A DNA stretch of 64,000 nucleotides, from positions 2,542,001 to 2,606,000 of the forward strand of contig NZ_CP077369.1 in the NCBI RefSeq assembly GCF_019048525.1, given 5' to 3'. The notes below the pieces were generated by a model. That model did not search any database. It had not been told where the DNA came from and worked only from the letters and a program-made list of their open reading frames with translations. This document shows positions 19,922 through 30,845 of this stretch, one piece after another. Both the position numbers and the translations under genes were made by a program. Source of the stretch: Acinetobacter lwoffii (GTDB lineage Bacteria > Pseudomonadota > Gammaproteobacteria > Pseudomonadales > Moraxellaceae). Each line of letters begins with the position of its first letter. Positions within the stretch are counted from its first letter, which is position 1.

Positions 19922-20009
19922 TTAGGAATTCTTTAAATTAATCATTAATTCTGACTTATATTTCATTTAGTTATAGAATGTGCCAATTTATAACTTAACT
20001 ACTTTTTTC

Positions 20010-21919
20010 ATGCAATTTAGATACGATATAAACGGACTACGAGCAATCGCTGTTCTTGCTGTTGTCATTTTTCACTTTAATCCACAATGGTTACCAGGTG
20101 GATTTGCTGGGGTTGATGTTTTCTTTGTCATTTCTGGTTTCTTAATGACATCGATTATTTTTGGTGGTGTAGAAAAGAATATTTTTAAGTTATTCAAATT
20201 TTACAATGCTCGAGCAAATCGAATTATCCCTGTATTAGCTGCTATGTCAGCTGTTTTACTTGTATTTGGTTGGTTCTATTTAACCCCAATTGATTATCGT
20301 GATCTAGGACGTCAAGTTGAGAAAAGCTCCTTATTTATCTCAAATCTTTTATTTGCAAAAGGTGGTGGTTATTTCGATACAGCAGAACATACAAAATGGC
20401 TATTACACACATGGTCTTTATCTGTTGAATGGCAATTCTATATCTTCTTTCCTATTTTCATTGTTATTCTAAAACAATATTTAAGTTTCAAAAACCTAAA
20501 ACGTGTTGTTATAGGATTATTTCTAGCGAGTTTTATTTACTGTATTTATACAACTTACAAAGACAGCAAAACTGCTTATTTCTTACTGACAAGCCGAGCT
20601 TGGGAAATGTTACTCGGTGGATTAGCTTTCCTATATCCCTGGTCACTTAAAAATAAGATCACAAAAATTACAGTTCAATCCTTAGGTATTGTTCTTATTG
20701 TTACGTCTTATTTCTTTATGTCAAAAGATACATTGTGGCCAGGTTATATGGCACTAATACCTGTGTTTGGTGCATATTTAATTATTATAAGTAATTATCA
20801 AAATAATTTTGTTATCAATAATCCTATTTTTAGCTATATCGGTAAATGGTCTTACTCCATTTATGTATGGCACTGGCCTTTAGTAGTTTTAGGATTCTAC
20901 TTTACATTTAAAAACTGGTGGATGTATGGCATTCCACTTTCTCTCTTACTTGGATTCTTAAGTTATCAATTTATTGAAAAGATCAATTTCCCAAGATATT
21001 CGTCATGGAAAGAGATATATAAAGTTAAACCGTTTTATATATTTTTAGTCATTTTAGTCTGTGGTTATACTATAAAAAAACTGATGGAATGGAATTTCGT
21101 GTTTCAGAAAAAATTACCACCATTTTAAATGAGGCTAACAACGATTTTCCTCAAAGATGCGAGTCCGTATTCGCTTCTGAAAAATTTGAAACATGCATAA
21201 TTGGAAATAAAGACAATATTAAAGCTATTATTCTTGGGGATAGTCATGCAGATGCTATTGCATCATCTATAACTAGTATTTTGAATTTAAGTAAAGATGG
21301 AGTCATATATGCTGCTAGATCTGGCTGCCCTTATATCTTAAATGCAAGCTTCAATGAAGATATTTCATTTTGTACTAAAATAAATGAAGATCGTCATCAA
21401 TATTTGAAGCAACATAAAAATACTCCTATTTTCATTGTAAATAGATACTTAGAAAGAATGGAAGGCGAAAATAATATTGATAGAGCGAATTCACAAATCA
21501 TTTATTTTAGTGATAAAAAAAGCACAAAGAAGGAAAAATACCTTGAATTTCAAGATAATTTTGAAAAATCAATTTGTGATATCTCTCCAAATTCACCAGT
21601 CTATATAGTTTCTACAATTCCAGAAATGGGGATTAATATTCCTCCTTTAATGGCTAAACAAATTATGAAATATGGAAAATTCGAAGAAAATGGAATTTCC
21701 TATACAAAATATAAAGAACGATCTGACAGAATTAACAATATATTAGCATCCACTGCAGAACAATGTAGGGCTACATTCCTAGATGTTTCAAAAGTATTAT
21801 GCAATAAAAACGTATGTATTTCAGAATATAGAGGACGACCAATTTATCGTGATGGGGATCATTTAAGTGAGTATGGTAATAAACTTTTAAAGCCTATATT
21901 TAAGGGAATATTTGAGTAA
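20010..21919 (+). pseudogene. OafA-type acyltransferase with C-terminal SGNH domain, frameshifted
   Basis: Two frames together form the usual two-part O-acyltransferase that acetylates surface polysaccharide. The first (20010-21128, start MQFRYDINGLRAIAVLAVV) is the integral membrane acyltransferase-3 domain, ten or eleven helices, with catalytic-type H in VIFHF and R in the YNARANRI region. The second (frame of 21089-21919) is a periplasmic SGNH domain with GDSHA (nucleophile serine) and DGDHLS (Asp/His). They are offset by one base at a run of seven A (21074-21080); eight A would fuse them exactly between the last helix and the SGNH domain. The gene is far more A+T-rich than its neighbours, indicating transfer. 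It may still give two working pieces. Confidence 0.8.
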
Positions 21920-21934
21920 TATACTTATTAGATA

Positions 21935-21978
21935 AAGTATCCATATTTCTTTCTCTAAGAAACATGGATACTTTTTTT
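21935..21978 (+). terminator. Terminator of the acyltransferase gene
   Basis: Stem AAGTATCCAT/ATGGATACTT plus an inner TTCTT/AAGAA pairing, followed by TTTTT. It lies 16 bases past the stop. Confidence 0.88.
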
Positions 21979-22006
21979 ATTTAACATAAAATCTCTTAAC
22001 TGTCTG
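21979..22006 (-). promoter_or_regulatory. Degenerate dif-like site with an intact XerD arm
   Basis: On the minus strand TTATGTTAAAT (21989-21979) is identical to the E. coli and pdif-consensus XerD arm. A six-base centre (GAGATT) and CAGACAGTTAA follow at the XerC position; the latter is a poor XerC arm and coincides with the broken end of pilU'. Orientation is opposite to the site at 19894, as in pdif-flanked modules. A single 11-base arm can occur by chance, so this is tentative. Confidence 0.4.
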
Positions 22007-22661
22007 TATCATGAATTTCACCGATCACAATCACATCGGGTGCCTGCCGCCTAGTATTGATAAGCGCGTTATGCCAGGAAATACAATCCACCCCGATCTC
22101 TCGCTGGGTAATCATCGATTTTTTATGCTGATAGACATATTCCACCGGATCTTCAATAGTAATAATATGTCCTTCGGTATGGGTATTACGATAATCAATC
22201 ATGGCAACCAGTGTCGTAGATTTTCCAACACCCGTTGCCCCCACCACCAAGATCAGTCCACGTTTTTCCATAATGACCTGCTGCAATGAACTCGGCAAGC
22301 CTAACTGCTGAAAGCTCGGAATGTCTGTGGTAATGGCCCGAATGACCATACCGACATTGTGCTGTTGCTGGAATACATTCACCCGAAAACGCGAAACACC
22401 CGGCACGCTAATGCCAAAATTACATTCCATGACCGATTCAAATTCCTGAATTTGTCGCTCGTTCATTAAGGCATACGCAAATAAGCGGGTCTTATCCGGC
22501 GTGAGTTTCTGCTGACCAAAGGGCTTCATCAGGCCCTGTCGTTTAATACTGGGTGGGAAATCTGCAGTAATAAAAAGGTCTGAACCATTATATTCAACCA
22601 TCTTGGTCAGCATATGGTGCATAAATTTACGTGCTTCATCGAGCAATTCGGTTGTATACAT
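21996..22661 (-). pseudogene. Second pilU copy, 3'-truncated after the Walker B region
   Basis: A 221-codon frame that by eye matches residues 1-220 of the complete pilU at about three quarters of positions, with Walker A GATGVGKST and the Asp box present. It stops at GEIHDTDS where the intact protein continues DTETMEHAIAFAETGH; the His box and the C-terminal half are missing, so it cannot form a normal ATPase. The stop codon falls in sequence unrelated to pilU that contains a XerD-like half site. It is on the same strand as pilU. The divergence shows an old paralogue rather than a recent copy. Confidence 0.82.
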
Positions 22662-22907
22662 ATCGAGATTCCTGAGATCATGACTGGTCAGCCGTGTAGA
22701 ATCAGCTGAAGCAAGACCTCTAATAAATTATTGTTATTGTTTATTTTTTAATTTAATTATTTTTTATTCAATTTATAAAATCGTTCTAATCATTATTTTT
22801 ATTTTCAAACGCCGTGATGAGCTAGTTTAAGCATCTGGGAGATGCGCTGATCGGCTTCATCCGATTCTGTCTTTCCCCAATCAATTGAGGAAAGACATCA
22901 TTCAGTT
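22662..22907. other. Gap between pilU' and aroG
   Basis: A+T-rich sequence carrying the former promoter of pilU' (minus strand). A stem-loop (22870-22897, GTCTTTCC/GGAAAGAC) lies just beyond the aroG stop but lacks a T-run in either direction, so it is an uncertain terminator. Confidence 0.4.
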
Positions 22908-23957
22908 TTAAGCACTACGCTTCAAACCTTCGAGCCGTAGTGAGTCAGTCATATTTAACAATAGTTGTTCGGTTTTTGTCCAGCCCAGACATCCATCAGT
23001 TACAGACTGACCATAAGTCATTTGCTCAGAAATTTTCTGGTTGCCGTCAACAAGATGACTTTCTAGCATTACGCCACGAACATTGGTCTGTAAGCGTTCT
23101 GCCACGATCTGCTCCAATACTTCAGGCTGCAGCATCGGATTTTTTGAGCTATTGCCATGATTACAGTCAATCACCAATGCCGGTAAGTCGATCTGATGTT
23201 TGGCCCGGATTTTCTCAATTTCTGACAATTGGTAATTTGGTCCGCTATTCGAGCCACGTAAAATCAAATGTGCTTTAGGATTACCTTGCGAGTGTAAAAT
23301 GCATGGTAAACCAGACTGGCTCATCCCCAGGAATTGATGAGGATGAGAGGCAGACTGAATGGCATCTAATGCAATCTGGATCGAACCGTCAGTACCATTT
23401 TTGAAACCGATGCTGTACGGCATATGGCTGGAAATTTCGCGATGAATTTGCGATTCGCTGGTACGTGCGCCAATCGCACCCCAAGCTAATAAGTCATCGA
23501 AATAAGCAGTTGCCATCGGGCTAAGAATTTCAGAGGCAATGGGCAGACCCATTTCAATGATTTTTAGGTATAAGTCACGAGATTTTTCCAAGCCCAATTG
23601 CATATTGGATGAACCATCCAGATTTGGATCGTAAAGGAAACCTTTCCAGCCTACGGTAGTCCGCGGTTTTTCGATATAAGCACGCATCACCAGGAAAATC
23701 TGATCAGATAGCTGTGACTGAAGCTGTTTTAATTTTTCTGCATAGTCTAGCGCCGAAGCTTCATCATGAATGGAACATGGGCCGGTGACCACCATCAAAC
23801 GATGATCCTTGCCTTCTAATATATTTTGAATGATTTGACGATGTTCAGCGACTTGGCTGGCCAATTGCGGAGACAGTGGCAATTGCTGCTTAAGCTGCTG
23901 AGGTAAAATTAAAATGCTTTCAGCATGATGTTGTTGTGATGTATTTGGGGTATTCAT
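22908..23957 (-). CDS. aroG: DAHP synthase, class I AroF/G type (attenuator-controlled copy)
   Basis: First step of the shikimate pathway: phosphoenolpyruvate plus erythrose-4-phosphate gives DAHP. 349 residues, normal for the AroFGH type. Motifs include GPCSIHD (PEP site), EKPRTTVGWKG, IGARTSESQ, GFKNGTDG and DCNHGNS (metal histidine). A second, clearly different DAHP synthase lies at 50.8 kb. This copy is preceded by a long leader with an attenuator whose short ORF is rich in Tyr and Phe, which suggests that this isoenzyme responds to Tyr/Phe supply. AGGA is nine bases before the ATG. Confidence 0.92.
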   Translation of the reverse strand: MNTPNTSQQHHAESILILPQQLKQQLPLSPQLASQVAEHRQIIQNILEGKDHRLMVVTGPCSIHDEASALDYAEKLKQLQSQLSDQIFLVMRAYIEKPRTTVGWKGFLYDPNLDGSSNMQLGLEKSRDLYLKIIEMGLPIASEILSPMATAYFDDLLAWGAIGARTSESQIHREISSHMPYSIGFKNGTDGSIQIALDAIQSASHPHQFLGMSQSGLPCILHSQGNPKAHLILRGSNSGPNYQLSEIEKIRAKHQIDLPALVIDCNHGNSSKNPMLQPEVLEQIVAERLQTNVRGVMLESHLVDGNQKISEQMTYGQSVTDGCLGWTKTEQLLLNMTDSLRLEGLKRSA

Positions 23958-23970
23958 GACTTTAATCCTG

Positions 23971-23987
23971 GGACTGGCAATCAGTCC
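23971..23987 (-). promoter_or_regulatory. Stem-loop immediately before the aroG ribosome site
   Basis: On the minus strand GGACTG/CAGTCC forms a 6-bp stem with a five-base loop, ending one base before the AGGA of aroG. It has no T-run. Its 5' arm overlaps CTGATT, which could pair instead with AGTCAG inside the second leader ORF. Role in translation is a guess. Confidence 0.4.
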
Positions 23988-23993
23988 AAACTT

Positions 23994-24098
23994 TTATTTG
24001 AGCGTTATGGGTCTAATCGAAAGTGTTGTAAGTGTCATTAGCTGACTAAAATAAGACCAATAAAAGTTGTTAAAGTATGAATAGTTAAAGTTTGTCAT
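23994..24098 (-). CDS. Second aromatic-rich leader ORF upstream of aroG
   Basis: A 34-codon ORF, too short for normal gene calling, with GGAG seven bases before its ATG. Residues 4-17 (FNYSYFNNFYWSYF) hold nine aromatic residues (four Phe, four Tyr, one Trp). It ends 36 bases before the aroG start. It lies downstream of the attenuator terminator, so it would be made only in read-through transcripts. The composition is that of a leader peptide sensing charged tRNA-Tyr and tRNA-Phe, but no T-run terminator follows; a translational switch on the stem before aroG is possible. Confidence 0.6.
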   Translation of the reverse strand: MTNFNYSYFNNFYWSYFSQLMTLTTLSIRPITLK

Positions 24099-24133
24099 GG
24101 CTGTCTCCAAAATATTTTAAAAAATGAAAGGCA

Positions 24134-24245
24134 TAAAAAAACCTGATCAGGGTTGCCGATCAGGTATAAACTGGTGGGCAACCTTTTCATTGCCCAAACG
24201 CATTCAGGCAATTAGCTAAACTGCCAGAAATAAAAATATGCGTTT
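24134..24245 (-). promoter_or_regulatory. Attenuator of aroG: alternative hairpins and terminator
   Basis: Four segments in minus-strand order: 1, AAACGCAT (24245-24238, inside leader ORF 1); 2, ATGCGTTT (24203-24196) running on to GGTTGCC (24183-24177); 3, ACCTGATCGGCAACC (24165-24151); 4, GATCAGGT (24148-24141) followed by seven T. Segments 1 and 2 pair (8 bp), 3 and 4 make the terminator (8 bp), and GGTTGCC of 2 pairs with GGCAACC of 3, which would prevent the terminator. This is the layout of classic ribosome-mediated amino acid attenuators. Confidence 0.75.
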
Positions 24246-24268
24246 GAAATGATAGGTTGCTTTAACAT
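24212..24268 (-). CDS. First aromatic-rich leader peptide of aroG
   Basis: An 18-codon ORF, MLKQPIISNAYFYFWQFS, starting about 30 bases after the predicted transcription start. It has Tyr-Phe-Tyr-Phe-Trp-Gln-Phe at residues 11-17. These codons begin in hairpin segment 1, so a ribosome stalled there for lack of Tyr or Phe would free segment 2 to pair with 3 and let transcription continue. The ribosome site is weak (AAAGA). The role is inferred from position and composition, by analogy with leader peptides such as PheL. Confidence 0.7.
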   Translation of the reverse strand: MLKQPIISNAYFYFWQFS

Positions 24269-24301
24269 GTTATGTCTTTCATAAAATGTGATTCTGAAAT
24301 T

Positions 24302-24330
24302 AAAATACGCGCTCTGTGATCATTTGACAA
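24302..24330 (-). promoter_or_regulatory. Promoter of the aroG leader
   Basis: Minus-strand TTGTCA (24330-24325) and TATTTT (24307-24302) with exactly 17 bases between. Predicted start is near 24295, giving a leader of about 340 bases. Confidence 0.7.
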
Positions 24331-24414
24331 GCATTAAATATAAAAAAATATTTATTAACTTTTCTACTTTTATTTATCGATCAATCAAACCGTGATATGT
24401 ATCACTAAAATTAG

Positions 24415-24443
24415 TAAAACCCACAAACCTATTGCGGGTTTTA
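24415..24443 (-). terminator. Terminator of the glycine-zipper gene
   Basis: AAAACCC/GGGTTTT stem with internal loop, 36 bases past the stop; the descending arm ends in TTTT on the minus strand. Confidence 0.55.
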
Positions 24444-24478
24444 CCAAAGAAACTTCAGTTTAATCCAAAGATTAAAAA

Positions 24479-25009
24479 TTAACGTGAAACACGATTCCAG
24501 GCATCACGCACTGCAAATTTAGCCTGTTCCCAGTTTAAACGTGATTCGCCTTTTATTTGTTCCCATTTCAGTCTCAAATCAGGTTCTACGTCTTCAAAAC
24601 GGGTATGGGCATCATAGCTGCCACGGTTTTCATAACCGACTCGATAGGCCGTATCATAATCACGGTCATAATCCAGATCGCTATAGGTAGTACGGGCATC
24701 TGAATAGTATGGCGTATTAATCGAATTATCACGCCAGTAAGCCTGTTCTTCAGTTGGATTTATAGCTTCGCCTACACCTTTACCTGCCAGACCGCCAACG
24801 ACCGCACCAACAACACCACCGACAGCGACACCCACCGGACCGCCTGCAGCACCAATAGCTGCACCTGCTGCTGCGCCACCTGCAGCACCGACACCTGTAC
24901 CTACAGGATGTGCGCCAGGTTCACCAGTAATTGGATCAGCATTTAAATCATCGCGGACATCTTTAGGCGCATTCTTAATTACATCACGATCAAAATTATC
25001 ATTCGACAT
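24479..25009 (-). CDS. Glycine-zipper domain protein of unknown function
   Basis: 176 residues. Residues about 38-82 form an uninterrupted Gly/Ala/Val-rich glycine zipper (GAAGGAAAGAAIGAAGG, then VGVAVGGVVGAVVGGLAG), likely membrane-associated or oligomer-forming. It is flanked by a polar N-terminus (DVRDDLNADPITGEPGAHP) and a Tyr/Asp-rich C-terminus ending in repeated helices (LRLKWEQIKGESRLNWEQAKFAVRDAW, split here for clarity as two similar WEQ units). There is no signal peptide. Similar small proteins in proteobacteria are stress-associated, but no function is established. Monocistronic, with terminators on both sides. Confidence 0.75.
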   Translation of the reverse strand: MSNDNFDRDVIKNAPKDVRDDLNADPITGEPGAHPVGTGVGAAGGAAAGAAIGAAGGPVGVAVGGVVGAVVGGLAGKGVGEAINPTEEQAYWRDNSINTPYYSDARTTYSDLDYDRDYDTAYRVGYENRGSYDAHTRFEDVEPDLRLKWEQIKGESRLNWEQAKFAVRDAWNRVSR

Positions 25010-25173
25010 AGAGCTTATCCTTATTCTTTAAAATGGTTTTAGCACGTATTTTCATACGTCCTATTTAATATAAGCATCTGGTATGTAATGACATTAGCAG
25101 GCGTGTGTTGTTTCAGTGACTCTCTGTGAGGCTTTCATGCACTAATGTATCCTGAATCAAGTGAAAGCCGCAT

Positions 25174-25205
25174 AAAAAAGACCGGTTTAATACCGGTCTT
25201 TTTTA
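25174..25205. terminator. Bidirectional terminator after frmA
   Basis: AAAAAAGACCGGT/ACCGGTCTTTTTT stem with a five-base loop, 13 bases beyond the stop of the formaldehyde dehydrogenase gene. Confidence 0.88.
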
Positions 25206-25217
25206 GATTAAAACAGC

Positions 25218-28008
<2,791 letters not shown>

Positions 28009-28176
28009 TGACATTAGAATGACCTCACAATTACGACGACATGAAAAGCCTGTATTTTGAGAATGACCGCTTAAATTAACTTAGTCCAATCATCGTTTAA
28101 AGGGTTTTACAGTCTATTGCGCTTACTTTAGAATTACATTTTTCTCGTATTTTGCGATTGTTCGCCCTCCACTCCC

Positions 28177-28614
28177 ATGCAATTTTTTGATCTAAGCCGT
28201 CAGTTTAAGTTCAGTGATATTCTGACGCCTGTAAAAACCCTCCATGATTTATCCCAGCAAGAATGGTATTTGGCCAAAATTCGGGTGGAACATGACTGTC
28301 TGTCCGACTCCGATACGGTCGAGGGACAGGTGGTTTTGAAATCCAGTGAAAATATTCAGCTCGAACTGGAATGGCTGATTCAGGATAGCGGTTATGAATT
28401 ACAGGTTTTATTTAAAGGTGTAGAAACTAAAGCCACTGATGAGACCGGCATTATGTTGAAAGGTGCACAACTGGTCGATGAGCAGCAGCAAGTACTCTCT
28501 GCCCAAGCGTTGAGTTTATGGATTGATGGCACTCTTTTGCCGATGTTGCCTGAGATCCGTCAGGAAATTAAAGCACGTTTAAATTTGTGGGATTATGTCG
28601 AATACGATGGCTAA
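28177..28614 (+). CDS. Uncharacterised cytoplasmic protein
   Basis: A 145-residue protein I do not recognise. It starts MQFFDLSRQFKFSDILTPV, is acidic, and alternates beta-prone stretches (VVLKSSENIQLELEWLI; YELQVLFKGVETKA) with a C-terminal helix (MLPEIRQEIKARLNLWDYV). No signal peptide, membrane segment or known motif. Codon use and a following terminator support a real gene. It stands alone between the PLD-like gene and the broken flavin-binding gene. Confidence 0.65.
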   Translation: MQFFDLSRQFKFSDILTPVKTLHDLSQQEWYLAKIRVEHDCLSDSDTVEGQVVLKSSENIQLELEWLIQDSGYELQVLFKGVETKATDETGIMLKGAQLVDEQQQVLSAQALSLWIDGTLLPMLPEIRQEIKARLNLWDYVEYDG

Positions 28615-28636
28615 TCGCCGAGTTTTGCATTTTTTT

Positions 28637-28660
28637 AAAGAGCCCATGTGGCTCTTTTTT
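28637..28660 (+). terminator. Terminator after the uncharacterised gene
   Basis: AAAGAGCC/GGCTCTTT stem with a five-base loop, followed by TTT. Confidence 0.85.
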
Positions 28661-28775
28661 ATAATCTAAATAATGATTTAGATTGATTAAACTGCCCTAT
28701 CTTCAATTTTTTCAGGCAATGTCAAGCTAAATAAGTTGTTATAAAATTTATAAAAAATAAAAAGAGAATCAAGAC

Positions 28776-29252
28776 ATGATTTCTGATAATGAATGGCAAC
28801 AGATTCGCCAGGTGGTCGCTGATGCACAACGGGCTGCCATGCACTGCTCTATTGCAACGGTCAACTCTAAAGGTTTTCCTAGCATTACTCCGATCGGAAC
28901 CGTATTCCTCAACAAAAAGACCAGTACGGGTTTCTTTTTTGATACTTATTCCACTACTTTTTCTGAAAATTTACAGCATCAGCCGATGGCCTGCATATAG
29001 GCTGTGAACAGTAGCAAACTGTTTTGGTTTCATGCGTTGCTTAAAGGTAAATTTAAGCGTTATCCAGGAGTACGCTTATATGCAGAAATTGGTCCTTTAC
29101 GTCCGGCCTTGCCTGAGGAAGTACAACAAGTGGAGTCGCGTATTCGAGCTTTAAAATGGACCAAAGGTAGCCAGCTAATCTGGTCCAGCTTTCATTATGT
29201 CCGGGAGATTAAGATCAATAGCTATCGCTGGGTCGAATATCCAAATATGTGA
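28776..29252 (+). pseudogene. PNPOx-like flavin-binding split-barrel protein, interrupted by an in-frame TAG
   Basis: Two frames in the same phase (28776-29000 and onward to 29252) together read as one protein of about 158 residues resembling pyridoxamine 5'-phosphate oxidase-like proteins (CSIATVNSKGFPSITPIGTVF, then YPGVRLYAEIGPLRPA). The only break is a TAG at 28998-29000 between ACI and AVNSS; a single C-to-T change of CAG (Gln) would explain it. No frameshift is present and the downstream sequence is well preserved, so the change is recent, a sequencing error, or a suppressed stop. The second half may not start on its own, as there is no ribosome site. Confidence 0.75.
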
Positions 29253-29267
29253 ATAAATGAAGCTACC

Positions 29268-29292
29268 AACTTACAAATAGTAAGTTTATTTC
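29268..29292 (+). terminator. Weak terminator after the PNPOx-like pseudogene
   Basis: AACTTAC/GTAAGTT stem with a five-base loop followed by TATTTCTT. Confidence 0.45.
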
Positions 29293-29347
29293 TTATTTAT
29301 AGCCTAAAACCTATTTAATCATTTTTATCAGATTATTGGATTAAATA

Positions 29348-29932
29348 TTAAACCAGACCCACATGCTCAAACATTGTCCGGTAACTTTCAGCTTTTTTCT
29401 CTAGAGAAACCGGATATGCTCGAGAAGATGAAGGTATGCGATATAAATACAGATCACGTCCGACAAAATGGGCCTCGCTAGGCTGACCAATACTCGGCTT
29501 TAAAGTCCCTTCAGGCATAGACAGCATCATGGTGTCTGTGGCCTTGTCGCCTGTGGTCATAATATGATTGCACTGCGGCATTTGGCTGAGTAGTTGCTCA
29601 ATATTGGTAGGTACTACAATTTCCAAAAATTTGTCTGAAGCATTGCCCTTTAAACGCCGGATCTGATAGCCACTATCAAAAATCGCAATCCCCGTTTCTG
29701 TTAAAAACTCCCGGATCAATTGTTCCTGAAATTTTTTATTGGGTAGATCTAAAAAGTAATCTTTATTTTCAAAGAAAATCAGTCCAAAAATCCGCCACAT
29801 ATCATTCTGATAATTCGGATAATAAAAGTTCATTTTCCAGCGTGTGGCAGGTGGCGGAAAACTACCCAACATCAGTAATTTGGCATTGGGCGGTAAAAAT
29901 GGCGGTAGCGGATGCGTTTCAATATCAGACAT
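29348..29932 (-). CDS. Uracil-DNA glycosylase superfamily protein
   Basis: 194 residues from ATG 29932 (the frame extends nine codons to 29959). It opens with LMLGSFPPPATRWKMNFYYPN and QNDMWRIFG, which match the active-site region of UDG superfamily members, especially the family 6 (hypoxanthine-DNA glycosylase-like) group, in which the loop reads GSxPS and a YY/NxFW segment follows. The C-terminal motif (IPSSSRAYP) is the place of the HPSP/SxS loop. Whether it removes a damaged base, and which, is not known. It begins 32 bases after the SGNH hydrolase gene and is probably co-transcribed with it. Confidence 0.7.
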   Translation of the reverse strand: MSDIETHPLPPFLPPNAKLLMLGSFPPPATRWKMNFYYPNYQNDMWRIFGLIFFENKDYFLDLPNKKFQEQLIREFLTETGIAIFDSGYQIRRLKGNASDKFLEIVVPTNIEQLLSQMPQCNHIMTTGDKATDTMMLSMPEGTLKPSIGQPSEAHFVGRDLYLYRIPSSSRAYPVSLEKKAESYRTMFEHVGLV

Positions 29933-29964
29933 AGAATTAACTAAATTGAGAGATTTCAACTATT

Positions 29965-30675
29965 TTAGAAGGTCTTCCGAATCTTGCCAGCTACTTCTTG
30001 TCCCCAAAGTGTATAAACTTCCTTACTCGGATGAAAACCATCTGCAGCCATTTGTAAATTCATGGCACGATACTTCTCAATATCGTATTCAATCCATTGC
30101 ATATTCACTTGCTGATTCACAAAATTTTCTAGTTGCTGGTTCATCTGTTTAGCATACTGGCCAAATAGCCAGGCTAAAGGATTCGGTAGCGCCGGAAACA
30201 TATTCATTGGCGGCACACCGGCAGCAATGATCAGTTTCGGACTAAATTTTTGCTGAATTTTACTATAAAGCTGTTCCTGTTTCTGAATCCAAACCTCGAC
30301 AGGTATCAGTTTGGTCACATCATTGACGCCAACCGACGTGACGATTACATCATAGTGCTGGACTTCTATTTGGTCCAAAGCATGAATTACTTTTGAGCTG
30401 GTATCGCCTGTTTTGGCCTGTAATTTCCAGTCAATTTCAAAGTCATCTTTCAGTTCATGCAGAATTGCACCCAGTAATGCGTCATCCTGATGTTCTACTC
30501 CTACACCTGCTGCTGCCGAATCCCCTAAAATCAGCAGAGACAGTTTGTTGCCGGTTCCGGTTTGACCTTCACGTGCACCTTCAGGTTCCGGCAGTCTTAG
30601 GGTATTTTTCTTGACACGATTACCCTGAATGACAAGTGCAGGAATCAAGGCAATGGTGGCGGCTTTCAGCAACAT
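29965..30675 (-). CDS. SGNH/GDSL-family hydrolase
   Basis: A 236-residue esterase-type hydrolase. Block I GDSAAAG has the nucleophile S53; block III GVND is at 115-119; block V DGFHPS near 214 supplies Asp and His. A hydrophobic N-terminus (LLKAATIALIPALVI) suggests export or membrane anchoring without a clear cleavage site. Family members cleave esters such as lipids or acetylated sugars; substrate cannot be assigned. It is upstream of the UDG-fold gene on the same strand, which looks incidental in function. Confidence 0.8.
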   Translation of the reverse strand: MLLKAATIALIPALVIQGNRVKKNTLRLPEPEGAREGQTGTGNKLSLLILGDSAAAGVGVEHQDDALLGAILHELKDDFEIDWKLQAKTGDTSSKVIHALDQIEVQHYDVIVTSVGVNDVTKLIPVEVWIQKQEQLYSKIQQKFSPKLIIAAGVPPMNMFPALPNPLAWLFGQYAKQMNQQLENFVNQQVNMQWIEYDIEKYRAMNLQMAADGFHPSKEVYTLWGQEVAGKIRKTF

Positions 30676-30845
30676 AGCGGGCTAATTTATATAGGGATAT
30701 ACTTAATTTTACCTGAGTTTATTCTTTTGAACTATTTCCTCAACAGTCATTTTAAATGAATGTTCACCTAAATTTAACTAAGATAGGATTCTTGCAAAAT
30801 ACAGGCTTATACATCTTGCCATTGGGTAAAACATCAAGGATAAAT

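Noticed and set aside
22870..22897. Stem-loop after aroG as a terminator
   Set aside because: Good stem but no T-run on either strand; noted only in the gap entry.
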